Positions 24,264 through 35,100 of a stretch of 64,000 nt of DNA are shown one piece after another. The stretch lies in assembly GCA_914767715.1 (NCBI GenBank), contig OU612072.1, positions 14,012,001 to 14,076,000 on the forward strand, given 5' to 3'. Within the stretch, counting starts at the first letter, position 1. Each line of letters begins with the position of its first letter. The notes below the pieces were generated by a model. It was not told where the DNA came from and made no database searches. It saw nothing but the letters and a program-made list of their open reading frames with translations. Origin of the DNA: Membranipora membranacea. Its lineage: Eukaryota; Bryozoa; Gymnolaemata; Cheilostomatida; Membraniporidae. Both the position numbers and the translations under genes were made by a program.

Positions 24264-25488
24264 TGTGGTGGATTTTCAACCACAGCTGAACATTCAAAAA
24301 TATATTCATGAATCATGAGTTGTCTTCCCCTTTCATCATGTTTATAACTTTTCTAATTTTAATAATAATATGCTTTTAATAACTGATTTCAACTCTTACA
24401 CACCCATCTAGAATGTTCCCTGTTTCCTGCTGTTGCATCAGCCAGTATCATATTACATTATGTTTTTATATAACTGAACATCAGAAGAGTCTAGTCAGTT
24501 AGTATCCAGCAGCTGAAGTTAAAAGACCTTTTATTTTTAAACCAGTCAGCAACAAATAAAGTGCCTTACTGAACAAAACCTATTGAAGTAAGTTTCATGA
24601 GTTCTGCCTGCTGGCAGACCTCCCTGCCTTGACATAATGTTGCCTTGTTTGTACTCTGTTGTTAGACTGTAGCCTCCCTTGGGTAGTAGGTAGAGGCCAA
24701 GTGAAAACCCCCATTGCACCACTGCATCCATTGACCTGATTGCCAGTCCAGTTCCAGTCCAGTTCAATCTAGTCCAGTTCCAGTCTAGCCCAGTCAAGCA
24801 ATCTCGCAAAGATAGTTGTAAACCCAGAGCCATTCCCTCCCCCCCCCCCCATTTGGTTATTTATTTTATCTATACCCCTTCCCTCCCATTGATTATATTG
24901 TCCAACCCTCTTCCCCTGGCCCATTTGCTTCCTTTTGTCTCGCCCGACGAATAAGTAGTAATAATAGTTTGTTCATCTCCCTTCCCTCACCTATTTATTT
25001 TGCCTGATAAATATGTTAATAGTTTGTCCATATCCCTTCCCTCCCCAATTTATTTTGCCTGATAAATATGTTAATAGTTTGTCCATATCCCTTCCCTCCC
25101 AATTAATCTTGCCAGATAAATAATCCTACTATCTTTGTCCACATATCCCCCCCCCCCCCAAAGCCAGCCCCAAAGTCAGGTCAATTATATTCCCAGCCCA
25201 GATAGAGTCGTCGTACTCGTTACCCCCCCCCCCCCCCTCAGATAGAGTCGTCGTACTCGTTACCCCCTCAGTTAGAGTCGTCGTACTCGTTACCCCCCTC
25301 ATTTAGAGTCGTCGTACTCGTCACCCCCCCCCCCCTCAGTTAGAGTCGTCGTACTCGGTATATTTCCAGGCAGATAGAGTCGTCGTACTCGTTTTAGAGA
25401 GTCGGCGTACTCAGTATAAATAGGCAATGGGTGTGGTTGCAGTGGCGGGTATCGCCGCCTTAGGGTAACCCCCTCAAAATCCTCTACA
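24264..25488 (+). repeat. 3' LTR
   Basis: 1225 bases, starting TGTGGTGG after the purine tract and ending CTCTACA before the ATGG duplication. It lacks the extra 70-bp repeat unit of the 5' LTR. It contains the 18-bp array at 25201-25414. Confidence 0.9.
25415..25422 (+). promoter_or_regulatory. TATA box of the 3' LTR, facing the 3' half of copy B
   Basis: TATAAATA follows the 18-bp array and points towards the interrupted exon. An ATG supplied by the target duplication is at 25489, about 70 bases on and in the gene's reading frame. Confidence 0.6.
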
Positions 25489-26577
25489 ATGGGAATGATT
25501 GATAAAAATCAGAGAGCTTCTTTGCTGCGGCTAAAAGACAACAGTGGATTCACCCCATTCAGATTTTCTAGGTTTCAGTTGCATCAAGTTGGTAACAAGA
25601 CCAGTAAAGTTAATCTACATATCGAAGAGTTAATCGAATGCATAGGTGTTGATCAACTTGTAGATACACTTAGAATTCAAGACAACTTCGGTGGTACACT
25701 CATCCATGATGTTTTAAACAAAGGTGATGCTGCCCACCTGCTGAGGCAAATCTGTCGCCCACTCGTCCAACATCATAGCTCCCAGTTACTAGCCATTTTT
25801 AGTCAGAAAGACTCACAAGGGGACACTGTTTTGCATTCAGCTGTCAGAGATCTTCGCTATGTGGTTTACTCAACATCTGACAGAGGATATAGTGTCGAAA
25901 AGGCAATGTCTTCGCTGTTCTCCATAATTGAAAATGTCGGAAGTGCAAACAGGGCTTCAATGCTGATGGACACCGACAAAGATGGTGAAACAGTAATGCA
26001 GAAACTTTCTTATTCAATAGAGGAGCCTTTGATAAAACTGCTCAAACTAATTCCAAGTGAGCATCGGTCTCAACTCCTCAAGGCCAAAGGCAAGGATGGC
26101 AACACTCCAATACACACCATGACTGCATCTCTGAGGTGTTTTTGCGCATTGAGTCAAGTTACAGCAATGACTCCTAAGGAAGAAAGGTTAGATCTCTTCA
26201 TGGTACAAAACACTGCACACTGTTGTCCTCTACACCTCGCTGTCATCTCCCCAATCATTGTGAAGCATTTGTTTGGCCAGTTACCCAACAAAGAGGCATG
26301 TTGTAAACTACTGAGAGTCGTAGATGCGAATGGTATGACCGCTTTACACAAGTCTTTAGCGATTGACTGCATGGGAAGTATCCACTTCATGATTGAATAT
26401 TGTGGCATCGATATTCTACTGAAGACCCTAGTACCAGGCCTTGACATTGAAGTCTTCCATCGATTAAACAGTAGTGGGGATGGGTTACATGACTGGCTAA
26501 TGGGGCTTGATGCCCTAGTGCGTATCGATGTGACAAAGATTATCCAATGCTCAGACACTCTAATTCCAGACAACTAA
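25489..26577 (+). CDS. Middle part of caspase copy B downstream of the LTR, open frame from the duplicated ATG
   Basis: This 362-codon frame starts at the ATG in the right target duplication and continues the ankyrin-like repeats: DNSGFTPFRF, GDTVLHSAV (25820), KDGETVMQKL and KDGNTPIHTM. It stops at TAA 26575-26577, after which the same frame is open to the exon end at 26665. Copy A aligns through this region without a stop there. If transcribed from the LTR it could give a repeat-only protein without protease domain. Confidence 0.7.
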   Translation: MGMIDKNQRASLLRLKDNSGFTPFRFSRFQLHQVGNKTSKVNLHIEELIECIGVDQLVDTLRIQDNFGGTLIHDVLNKGDAAHLLRQICRPLVQHHSSQLLAIFSQKDSQGDTVLHSAVRDLRYVVYSTSDRGYSVEKAMSSLFSIIENVGSANRASMLMDTDKDGETVMQKLSYSIEEPLIKLLKLIPSEHRSQLLKAKGKDGNTPIHTMTASLRCFCALSQVTAMTPKEERLDLFMVQNTAHCCPLHLAVISPIIVKHLFGQLPNKEACCKLLRVVDANGMTALHKSLAIDCMGSIHFMIEYCGIDILLKTLVPGLDIEVFHRLNSSGDGLHDWLMGLDALVRIDVTKIIQCSDTLIPDN

Positions 26578-26870
26578 CAGGCTGACATCGCTTTACACAC
26601 TCAACAACAGATTGGGGAGCAAATAAGAGAACTGGCTGCACTGAGCACATTGGATTTACGCTACGGTATGTATTTTCAAGTTAAGATTAATTATGTTTTG
26701 TCCTGAAGATAACTTCATTGCCAAATAAATGCGGCCTCGCCAAAAAGTTTGCTCTAAGCTTAGAAGCTCTTGGGTGGAAAACGAACCAACCAAATTTCAT
26801 CATATCATACTTGATCTATCATTGGTGCTTGATCTGTTTAATTCACAGCATTCTTGTTCAAAATTCACAG

Positions 26871-27415
26871 ATATTCGAAAAGTGATGTCCAAAAAATTCC
26901 AGAACGGTGACACAATAGTACATCTCCTTGTAAGACAAGAAGAGAAAACAGTACTGAACAATGTTCTGAAAGCAATGGACACAGAACTAAGGAATGACAT
27001 GCTCTCCTTCAAAAACTACGCTGACCAAACTCCTGTTCAGTTGGCCCAGTCTTTCGAAATACAGAGCCTTCTTAGTTGGTCTTTCGAGCAGGATGGATTT
27101 TACTATCTACCATCACCACCAGCAGTCATCATGATGTATTCAACTTTGGATCGTGAGGATGCTCAATTAGAGAGGCTGCAGCTAGAAGCAGTGTTTCCAA
27201 AGTTCAAGGTCACAGTGCAGACTTATGAGAATCCAACAATGCAGCAAACACTTGAGGCTATCAGAGATGCTCAAAACTCGGATGAAGTTTCAGCATTGAT
27301 CGTCATCATCATGAGTCATGGTGTACAAGGTGCTGTTGAAGCAAGAGACGGAGTGGTTCAGATTCAGGATATTCTAAGAACAATGTGTAGCCCAACTCTG
27401 GAGGGTAAACCAAAG
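26871..27415 (+). CDS. Caspase large-subunit exon of copy B
   Basis: The acceptor tcacag ends at 26870; the donor is caaag/gtgaga at 27415. It codes for a last repeat-like segment (GDTIVHLLV), then the caspase fold from PPAVIMMYST on, the catalytic-His loop IVIIMSHGVQG (His 27317-27319), DGVVQIQDIL and TLEGKPK. The frame is also open upstream to an ATG at 26729 in the intron, so an unspliced or alternatively started transcript could encode the domain alone. Confidence 0.85.
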
Positions 27416-27698
27416 GTGAGAGTGTTGTCTTTAAAACTTGGTTGAGATTTACTCATTTGATCAATAAGTTGATCAACACATATGGCATAACCAATTCGTG
27501 CACTCTTCTAATCTCACATGAGGGAGGGGATAATTGGGAGTTCAACTACAATAGGCAAACACATAATAACGACCGAACCAATACTTGCAAGAGCTGAATA
27601 AAAAAGTTTTTATCAGGGTACCCGAACAGTGGTAGGTTCTTGTCTACAAATTCCTTATTGCGCTTTCTAGAGATTAATGTATGTTTTTATATCTGCAG

Positions 27699-27759
27699 GT
27701 GCTTCTCGTTCAGGCCTGTCAAGTCAGAGATTCAAATCATCAGTCAGAGGCGATGGCCG
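27699..27759 (+). CDS. Caspase catalytic-cysteine exon of copy B
   Basis: A 61-base exon between ctgcag and gtaagt. It begins VLLVQACQV: Cys at 27717-27719 aligns with the caspase nucleophile in QACRG. The residues after Cys are Gln-Val, a departure from the family. The linker that follows (DSNHQSEAMA) has three acidic residues (D, E and the earlier acidic context is weak), so maturation by self-cleavage is uncertain. Confidence 0.8.
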
Positions 27760-27788
27760 GTAAGTCACACTAGTCCCATTTTTTTACG

Positions 27789-28135
27789 TTTAAACCACTG
27801 CTGCCACAGCTGGGCTTTGCCCAGTTGAACCACCAGTCAAAAATTTAAATAGAGAATTGTGGCCTCACAACATCTAGCCAGTAGCTTTGCATGGAGCTAT
27901 ATGAGCTCTAAAAATGTAGGGAGTATCTTCTTCCCCAGCTATCCGCCATTAGTGATGACAAAAGTTGACACTGACCAAGCAGGTGCCTGTAAAATCTAGC
28001 TGAGATCCAACACTGATGAAAGTGTTGGATCTCAGCTAGGTACTGGCTAGATGTTTTGATGCCACAACTCTCTATTTAATTTTTTGACTGGTGGCTCTTC
28101 TGGACGAAGCCCAGCTGTGGCAGCAGTGGTTTAAA
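27789..28135. mobile_element. Foldback element 1 in the last intron of copy B
   Basis: Inverted arms of about 95 bases: TTTAAACCACTGCTGCCACA at the left and its inverse at the right, both continuing through CAGCTGGGCTT, ACTGGTGG and CATCTAGCCAGTA. The centre holds a second perfect palindrome. No coding capacity. Confidence 0.85.
27996..28039. repeat. Perfect 19-bp palindrome inside foldback element 1
   Basis: CTAGCTGAGATCCAACACT at 27996-28014 and its exact inverse at 28021-28039, with a six-base loop. Confidence 0.9.
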
Positions 28136-28137
28136 GT

Positions 28138-28628
28138 AGAAATGCGAGATAAATTTTTTTTTGTCATTGGAATGCTCATAATACTGTGAGTAGCAATATA
28201 GGGACCTAGTGTGCACCTTACCTGCCAAAATTGATTGAAGTTCTGACTTTCAAAAGATTTTGGGGTCCTGATGGGGTTTTCCCAGGGTTTATCTCCCCTG
28301 TTGAAAGCGGGAGCAAAAGAGCTGAGAAGTTAAGGGAATAAGGCCTGCGCACCTAAAAAAGAGAGCTAGCATCCATAAATGCTTTATAATACTAGATCGG
28401 TTGAGATTGGATAGCATTTCTATGCTAACTGCCCTCACTGCAGACTCTTTTGATTCCGCTTTCAGCAGGGGAGATAAACCTTGGGAAGACCCCATCAGGA
28501 CCCCAAAAGTTTTTGAAAGTCAGAATTTAAACCAATTTTGGCAGGTAAGGTGCACACTAGGTCCCTAAATTGCTTCTCACAGTATTATGAACATTCCAAT
28601 GATACAAAAAAATATATCCCTCATTTTA
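28138..28628. mobile_element. Foldback element 2, directly beside element 1
   Basis: The arms are about 165 bases each and include TCATTGGAATG, CATAATACTGTGAG, GGGACCTAGTGTGCACCTTA, GGCAGGTAAG-like and GGGGTCCTGATGGGG and their inverses. The centre is near 28380. The element starts two bases after element 1 ends. Confidence 0.85.
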
Positions 28629-28822
28629 TACATTAAGGGCTGCGGAGATGAGGCTAATCTCATCAAACCATATTTTGATAATATCGCTATGTGCAACTTT
28701 AGTTGAACTATACATAAATATTGCTTCGAGGTGTCACTGGCAGTCTACAGACGGAATTGAATTTATATAACTGCTTTGAGCCCTTAAATGTGATTGATGA
28801 TTCAGTACTTGTTCGTTTGTAG

Positions 28823-29121
28823 GAGTGGATCCAGCGCCACCGAGGTCTCAGCCACGCAGAGAAAAGCAGGCCGGACATTTCGCACTCCAACACAGGGATG
28901 TTCTGACGATGGTAGCCAGCGTAAGAGGTGGTGTCGCTTATCGAAACTTCATGATTCCAATGTTTGCTGATGAACTTCAACGATCCTCAGAAGATGGGGA
29001 CATCTACGATGTGTTTTTGAGGACACATCATCGACTCAATAAGGAAGTGCCAGACCAAATACCCGAAATCCGTTCAACATTGACACAAAAACTTTGCCTT
29101 CGAAATATTTTCAAGGAATGA
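28823..29121 (+). CDS. Caspase small-subunit exon of copy B with stop
   Basis: The acceptor tttgtag ends at 28822. After a basic-proline linker come TMVASVRGGVAYRNF, corresponding to the substrate-pocket segment usually YVSWRN, then MIPMFADELQ, DIYDVFLRTHHRLN and IPEIRSTLTQKLCL, the same order as the p10 subunit of animal caspases. TGA at 29119-29121. The frame is intact. Confidence 0.85.
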
Positions 29122-29356
29122 TCAAAATCACATTTATTGTCCGCAATCTTGACATCAGATCGAAGAGAGGCTAGGGGAGGCTTTAATTGTGTAGGATAAT
29201 GTTGGTCAGATCGGTAATATATAATATACTTTTCAACATATATAAAAAAATATATATATAGATAATATATTAAAACATTATTTTACGAGGTTTATGAGGT
29301 CAAAAAGTTGTTATTTTCTTTTGTTTATAACATACTTATTTATATATTTAAACCTC

Positions 29357-29362
29357 AATAAA
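29357..29362 (+). terminator. Likely poly(A) signal of caspase copy B
   Basis: AATAAA 236 bases after the stop, followed by a GT-rich stretch. It is the closest canonical hexamer to the stop. Confidence 0.5.
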
Positions 29363-29768
29363 AATGTGTAATAATAATTTGAAGGTTTGATGCGAGTAAA
29401 TACTGAACCGATCAATCGATTTCATGAAACTGTCTTAACTCTTAAGCACCTATTATGTAACTGAAGGACCTGCCTGGATGGTTGGCCGCTTCATCGGACT
29501 ATATGCTGAGATACCTTTTTAACAATGGCTCATGGCTGTATATATCCAGCATAATTAGTAAATCAACATATAACATTATCAGCCCGACGAGAAAAAAAAA
29601 GATATTACATTAATATTTTAAATAATGTCACACATATTCACCAACACCAAGCCACTTAGGTTTTGTCATGATTTTAAATTGCATCATTCTGTTCAAATTA
29701 TGTCAATATTACAAGCTTGGGTGTGAATATGAGCATACAGTAATGTGTGAGGATGTTTGATATGACGG

Positions 29769-30038
29769 CAGGGCTGTAGTATCGGAAAAATGGTAGGGGA
29801 GGCGGAAATCCTTGAGGGTGTAAAGTAACACCTGACTGGGTGTTGTAAGCTTCTTCTGTGGAGTCTGGGTTAATACCAAGCCTCCAAAGGGTTTCAACGA
29901 CATATATATCATATGGGAATCCCAAATGAGCTGATTCTGACATGGAATATTCAATTATAGCGTTCAATTTTAGGCCACTCTCTTGAGCATTCCAGGGGGG
30001 GGCAGAACGTCTCTGCCTCTCCTAGAACTACGGGCCTG
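29769..30038. mobile_element. MITE with CAGGGCTGTAG ends, copy 1
   Basis: The left end is CAGGGCTGTAG; the right end, inverted, is CAGGCCCGTAG. It shares its inner sequence with 44953-45207 in the opposite orientation (AGACTCCACAG, GAATATTCAA/CATTCC, CCTCTCCTAGAA-type blocks). No clean target duplication was seen at either copy. Confidence 0.65.
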
Positions 30039-31023
30039 GAAGGATATGCTGAGTAGGACAACCAAAAAAATAGTAATCTAGCTTCGTTCGTCTCGTCAGT
30101 AAAAAGAAGTAAGTTCTGTATGTCAATAATAAATGGGTTAACCGATATCATAAAAAATATATACTTTATTTGGTCTCTGCCAGTTGCGCTTAAAGGACAA
30201 AGAGGGGTATAAAAGGCTCAGTCAATATAAAGTGACCAAAATACAAAACGGTACATTTAAAGATTGACATGATGTAAGTTATAAGGATAGCTGTTTTAGA
30301 AACAGACAGAATTCTAAGATTATGGTACACGCCACATGCTCTAAACATCGTGATCAATGCTTATTTTACCCTTACCCTTACCCTTACCTATAAGTGGGCT
30401 AAGATGGCTGATAGACAAATTTTGTGGCGTTTGATAACTTGACTCAGAAAAGTGTTCATCAATGAAATGCCGCAAAATATTGTATGCAGCTGTTTGAGCC
30501 CTCAAACTAGGTTGACACAGGCATGAGGGAGAAAAGAGACCACTGTCAGGTTTGTTTGGATTTCTTCCGCATGACTGATACCCTTTCTCCCTACCTACTT
30601 CATTTTCTGCTTTCTACATAAATTAATCATTTTTTAATCCACTTTAAATCGCAATGGCATGATGTTGAATAATTATATGAGTTGTCTTCCCATCACTTAT
30701 TTTCATATATTTTATGATAAGCGGTTTGGAGGGAGCAAACAGCCTCGCACCCTCCCTGATCACAGCCAATCATTGACTATTTTTGGATTACGATTATTCT
30801 GCGAAAGTTTCAACTCGCACAGTGCTATAGCCTGTGGTCAAAGTCTTTGTGAATAATCTAAATGTGCGCTCAGATCGATAATCTTACAACTGTAGACCAG
30901 GGCTTATGCTTTGCACTGATTTGAGTTGAGTAATGGTTTATTAGTAAATGAAAATGGGCATGCTCCCTCAAACAGAAGAACACAGTTTGACTGGAGCTGG
31001 ATGGAGAACCAGGCACAGTGACA

Positions 31024-32163
31024 ATGGACGAATACTGTATGTTTCTGCGTAACATCAAAGTTGTTGAGTTAAAAAGGGTACTAAGAGCCTATGGATTATG
31101 CGAGTATGGACTGAGAAGCACTCTTATAGAAAGACTGGAGTCTCTTCTTTTAAAAGAAGTTCAACAGCAAGTGGCAGCAGTTTCAACACCTCAAACAACT
31201 ACATTACACGGTGCAAAGAGGAGAGGATTAGAAGAACATGGTGGTACTTATGAATATAATCACACCAGAGTCTCAACTGAAAGTAGGGGCAATGAAAGTG
31301 ATTCAGATATAAGTATAAGCTCCAGATGCTCTTTGGAGGGTGCAATTCCTTCAGTTTTAAAAAGAAGGGCAAGATCTGAAGATTCTGTTTCATCATGCCA
31401 TAGTATCATCAGTTGCACAAGTAGTGTTAGGGAATCGCTTCAGTCCCCTCCTAGTGTATATGCATCAATCGACCCTGAACCTGACAGAAGGGAGCTTCTT
31501 GGTGAAGGGTTTCAGCGCCGACAGCACATCTATGAACGCCTGTCATCAGGGAGCGAGTCAGAGAAGTCTCCAGGTAGGAGTTCTAAGACTGGTGCAGAAG
31601 TAGTTGGTATAAGACTTAATCTTTTGTCAGACACTAGAACACTTAAAAGTGTTCCAGTGGAATTAGCTGGGATAACTGATGATTTACTCAACCTCAGAAC
31701 TAAACCCAAAGCTAGACGTCATCTATCAGGGCTAAATACTGGGGATAATCACGTTACTAACCTTGAACCCAAGATCAATCAACTAGTCAACACACCAACT
31801 GCCCAGCAACAACATGATACTAGTCCGCCTAGTACAAGGAGGAACCCCGTCAAGACTAAAACCCAAGAACAAAGCCTATCAACCTCGAAACCTTCTAGTC
31901 CTAATACAAAGCCTCAACTCTACCCCACAACTGTTTTTGATTATGATACCAGATTGGTGCATTGCAGCGAAATTTCACCTGTTGACATATGTTGCGCTAC
32001 AACTTCACCTTCACCTAAAGCAGTAGAGTCGGTCCCTGCAGAACTTGTCACAGCGGAGGTAACAAAGACACCATGGCGCGTGGGGATTAAGCCTAAACCT
32101 GTCGCCAAAACTATTCAGTCTAAACTCACTGTGCCGTGGAAGGCTATTCAGCAGAAAGTCAAG
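31024..32163 (+). CDS. First coding exon of the SAP gene
   Basis: The ATG at 31024 has good context (acaatgg); an in-frame GTG six bases earlier was not preferred. 380 codons, ending at aag/gtaggt in phase 0, which joins the acceptor at 32567. The first 45 residues are the SAP motif; the rest is Ser/Thr-rich and probably disordered. A second donor at 32252 would leave the wrong phase. Confidence 0.8.
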
Positions 32164-35100
32164 GTAGGTAAGGTTTCTCATTCTAAAAAAGATAAAAATA
32201 AGTTCGAAAAACTGGAAAAAATGAAGATTTGTTATATCAATTCCTATGCAGGTAACACAGTACCAAAGATCAGATTGTATTTTGTACTGACTTGCCAATG
32301 CATGCCATACGAGTGTTGCTCGCCTTCACCAGAAGTATATTTTAATATGACATTTATGCTTACTGCTAATATTTTGAGTAGACATAGCCTGCCAGATAGC
32401 CTAAGCCTTAATTTGTGGAGTTCGTTAGGTCATCGGCCATTTTGTTGATTACACTGAAGCTCTGTTATTTGCAATATTGCTTACATTAATTATATAGGAA
32501 GAAAATGGTTATGGAAATAGTTTGATGGGCTATTTTTAACAATACCTACATCTTTTTGTATTTTCAGAGTAAACTATTTGGTAAAAGTCTGAAGCTAGCA
32601 TGGAAATCCAGGAAAACCTCAACAATCAGCGCCTTTGAGGAAGTACATGTTGGTAAGCCTCAATTTTATTCCATTGTTATTTGTCTTTGTGCAGTGGGGG
32701 GGGGGGGGGGGAGCATCTCCGAATGCAGGCAAATGTACCACACTAAGTCTTGGTCTAAGCTACCAGATGGGGCTTAGAAGTATTAATGTCAAATAAATAC
32801 TCACTCCAAACGAGTCAGGTGTGCTTTAGCTGAGAGCTAGGCCTAATCTTTATTCATTTACTTGAGTACAGGTNNNNNNNNNNNNNNNNNNNNNNNNNNN
32901 NNNNNNNNNNNNNNNNNNNNNNNNNNNNNNNNNNNNNNNNNNNNNNNNNNNNNNNNNNNNNNNNNNNNNNNNNNNNNNNNNNNNNNNNNNNNNNNNNNNN
33001 NNNNNNNNNNNNNNNNNNNNNNNNNNNNNNNNNNNNNNNNNNNNNNNNNNNNNNNNNNNNNNNNNNNNNNNNNNNNNNNNNNNNNNNNNNNNNNNNNNNN
33101 NNNNNNNNNNNNNNNNNNNNNNNNNNNNNNNNNNNNNNNNNNNNNNNNNNNNNNNNNNNNNNNNNNNNNNNNNNNNNNNNNNNNNNNNNNNNNNNNNNNN
33201 NNNNNNNNNNNNNNNNNNNNNNNNNNNNNNNNNNNNNNNNNNNNNNNNNNNNNNNNNNNNNNNNNNNNNNNNNNNNNNNNNNNNNNNNNNNNNNNNNNNN
33301 NNNNNNNNNNNNNNNNNNNNNNNNNNNNNNNNNNNNNNNNNNNNNNNNNNNNNNNNNNNNNNNNNNNNNNNNNACTAGAGGTCTAAATGTTAGCTAGAGT
33401 TTAGTTGAGATAGTTAGAAAGGTGATTTAATGCCAGCTAACACCAAGCTATGATAAGGGGGAAGGGGTGAAATATATGAGAGTCTGTAATATAAAAAACC
33501 ATACTTAAGTTTGCTAAAAAAAGGGGCTGAGTAAATGTGTGCTAGCTTTAAATGAAGCAAACGCCGAAGTTTTCCTCCTCAAAATCTTTTAGAATACACT
33601 AGGTCTAGAGTGTTGTCTTATTGTTACATCCTCACTCATCAATGTACCCACTGATGTACCAGTGTAGCTAATATCTTCCAGTTCACTGTGTTTTGACAAT
33701 CACTTCATTTTGGGTCTACTCAATGACAATGAGTTCTATAATGACAAAGATTATAAATACTGTCATAAATAATACAGTTCATTCATCCAATCAATTTAAG
33801 ATTTATTTTATTGCACCAGATTATGTAACAGAGTGCCTAATAAATTACTTTCTTATAACAATAACAGCCAGTAAGAATAGATAAAAGAGCAAGTGATAGC
33901 ATCTAATCCTAGGTTTCTTTGTCCATATTGATACAAGTTTCTTGACATGCAGCTGCTTGCTATGAGAATACCCCTTTGAGTGGATCTTATGTAGAGGGCG
34001 TTATCAACAACCTCCACAACATCCCAAACTGCAAACTTGGTGCACTTTCACCAATAAACTCTCTCTTCCCTCACAAAGAGTTCATTGCTTACACTACTCA
34101 CTTCCCCCTCTATACTGCTTTCTGCTCTGATTATGATATGTCTGATTATGTCCGTTTTTTGTTTTGTTTAGGTGAAGATCCAGCGGCTATCGGGAAATCG
34201 TACAAACGCCTTCTGACTGGTGAGTACTGCAGTGAATACCTAGCCTTGTCACCCCAGCCACATGTCTACTTCAGCCTTGCTTCAGCCGGGCGTGACAAGG
34301 CTAGAGAATTCCTAGACTGAATGTTATATAATCAGATGGATTGATTGTATTGCTATCACCATATGTAAAATTTGTGAGACAAAGATAATCCTGAAGCAGT
34401 GACTATCAGCTAGTTTAGTTTAGCTAGTTTGGGCAAGGCGTTAGAGACTGTAACTCCTTGGTTTGGGGTGATAAAATGCTAGCTAGCACAATAATAAGGT
34501 TAGCTGTAGTGTGAGTCTTTATAAAGTAGAGAGGGTGAGGAAATTTTAGCTAGCTGTATGGCTATTTCAAACATGCACCGCACAATCTATGCCAGGGGTG
34601 CCCAACCTTTTCTCTCACATGAGCCATTTAAAAAATAAATCACACCAAATGAGCATCACGTGTAGACAACATGGAAACAGTCAGTGATATATATGTATAA
34701 TATTCATTCATGTATAAGTGCTGGCAAAATTACCAAAGCAAAGTCACTGTGTGAGATTATGCGCTTAGCGCGAAAAATTTTTTGAGGCAATTTCTGGTCA
34801 TATGAGGCGCCCTGGAGTTTTGTAAGCATTTTAAGCATTTTGCAATTTTTTATAAGCATTTTGGAAAATTTAGGTTGGCAAGTCTGCAAGAAGACAACTC
34901 TACACACATATGTAAAATGCAGCCACCCAGTACAATGAACTTGTATACACTATACATACATTTAATGTACATTGTACATGCATGAATTGAATGCATGGAA
35001 TTCGCGCCAAACAGCGCGTGAAATTTGCAAATATTGAAATGAGCCACCCAAAAAGCCAAAATGAGCCGAGGTGGCTCATGAGCCATAGGTTGGGCACCCC

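Larger units (their letters stand above)
21081..25488 (+). mobile_element. Non-autonomous LTR retrotransposon, 4408 bp
   Basis: Two nearly identical LTRs (21081-22364 and 24264-25488) start TGTGGTGG and end CTCTACA. One base after the 5' LTR comes TGGTGGCAGCGGTGGG, placed as a primer-binding site. A purine tract (AGAAGGGAGAG) precedes the 3' LTR. The 1.9-kb interior has no long reading frame for gag, protease, reverse transcriptase or integrase, only a short gag-like stretch after 22437, so movement must have depended on proteins from another element. A hAT-type MITE (23038-23451) is nested inside. The near identity of the LTRs suggests a recent insertion. Type (Ty3 or other) cannot be decided without pol. 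Confidence 0.9.
19400..29121 (+). pseudogene. Ankyrin-like repeat/caspase fusion, copy B, split by an LTR element
   Basis: Exon 1 is 19400-21080 plus 25493-26665 (interrupted by the LTR element), then 26871-27415, 27699-27759 and 28823-29121; without the insertion the pieces total 1253 codons, a multiple of three. Residues 1-950 are ankyrin-like repeats with no CARD or DED visible. The caspase large subunit begins near PPAVIMMYST (27118); catalytic His is in MSHG (27317-27319), followed by DGVVQIQDIL and GKPK; catalytic Cys is in QAC (27717-27719), with QV in place of the usual RG. The small subunit carries AYRN, FMIPMFADEL and STLTQKLCL. Besides the insertion, TAA at 26575-26577 interrupts an otherwise open frame. 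As assembled it cannot make the full protein; N- and C-terminal parts could be made separately. A sequencing error at the TAA, or an allele lacking the insertion, is possible. Confidence 0.85.
29122..31023. other. Spacer between caspase copy B and the SAP gene
   Basis: It contains the MITE at 29769-30038 and three CCCTTA repeats near 30368. No supported exon. The SAP-gene promoter should lie in its right part; no TATA box could be assigned. Confidence 0.5.

Noticed and set aside
24004-24309. 101-codon minus-strand open frame before the 3' LTR
   Set aside because: It runs opposite to the element and across the purine tract into the LTR, with composition of random frame.
30364-30392. CCCTTA repeated three to four times, telomere-like
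   Set aside because: The animal telomere unit on this strand would be CCCTAA. This short array differs and is too small for telomeric DNA.
32862-33386. Open frame across the N run
   Set aside because: It consists almost wholly of undetermined bases and is an artefact of the gap.
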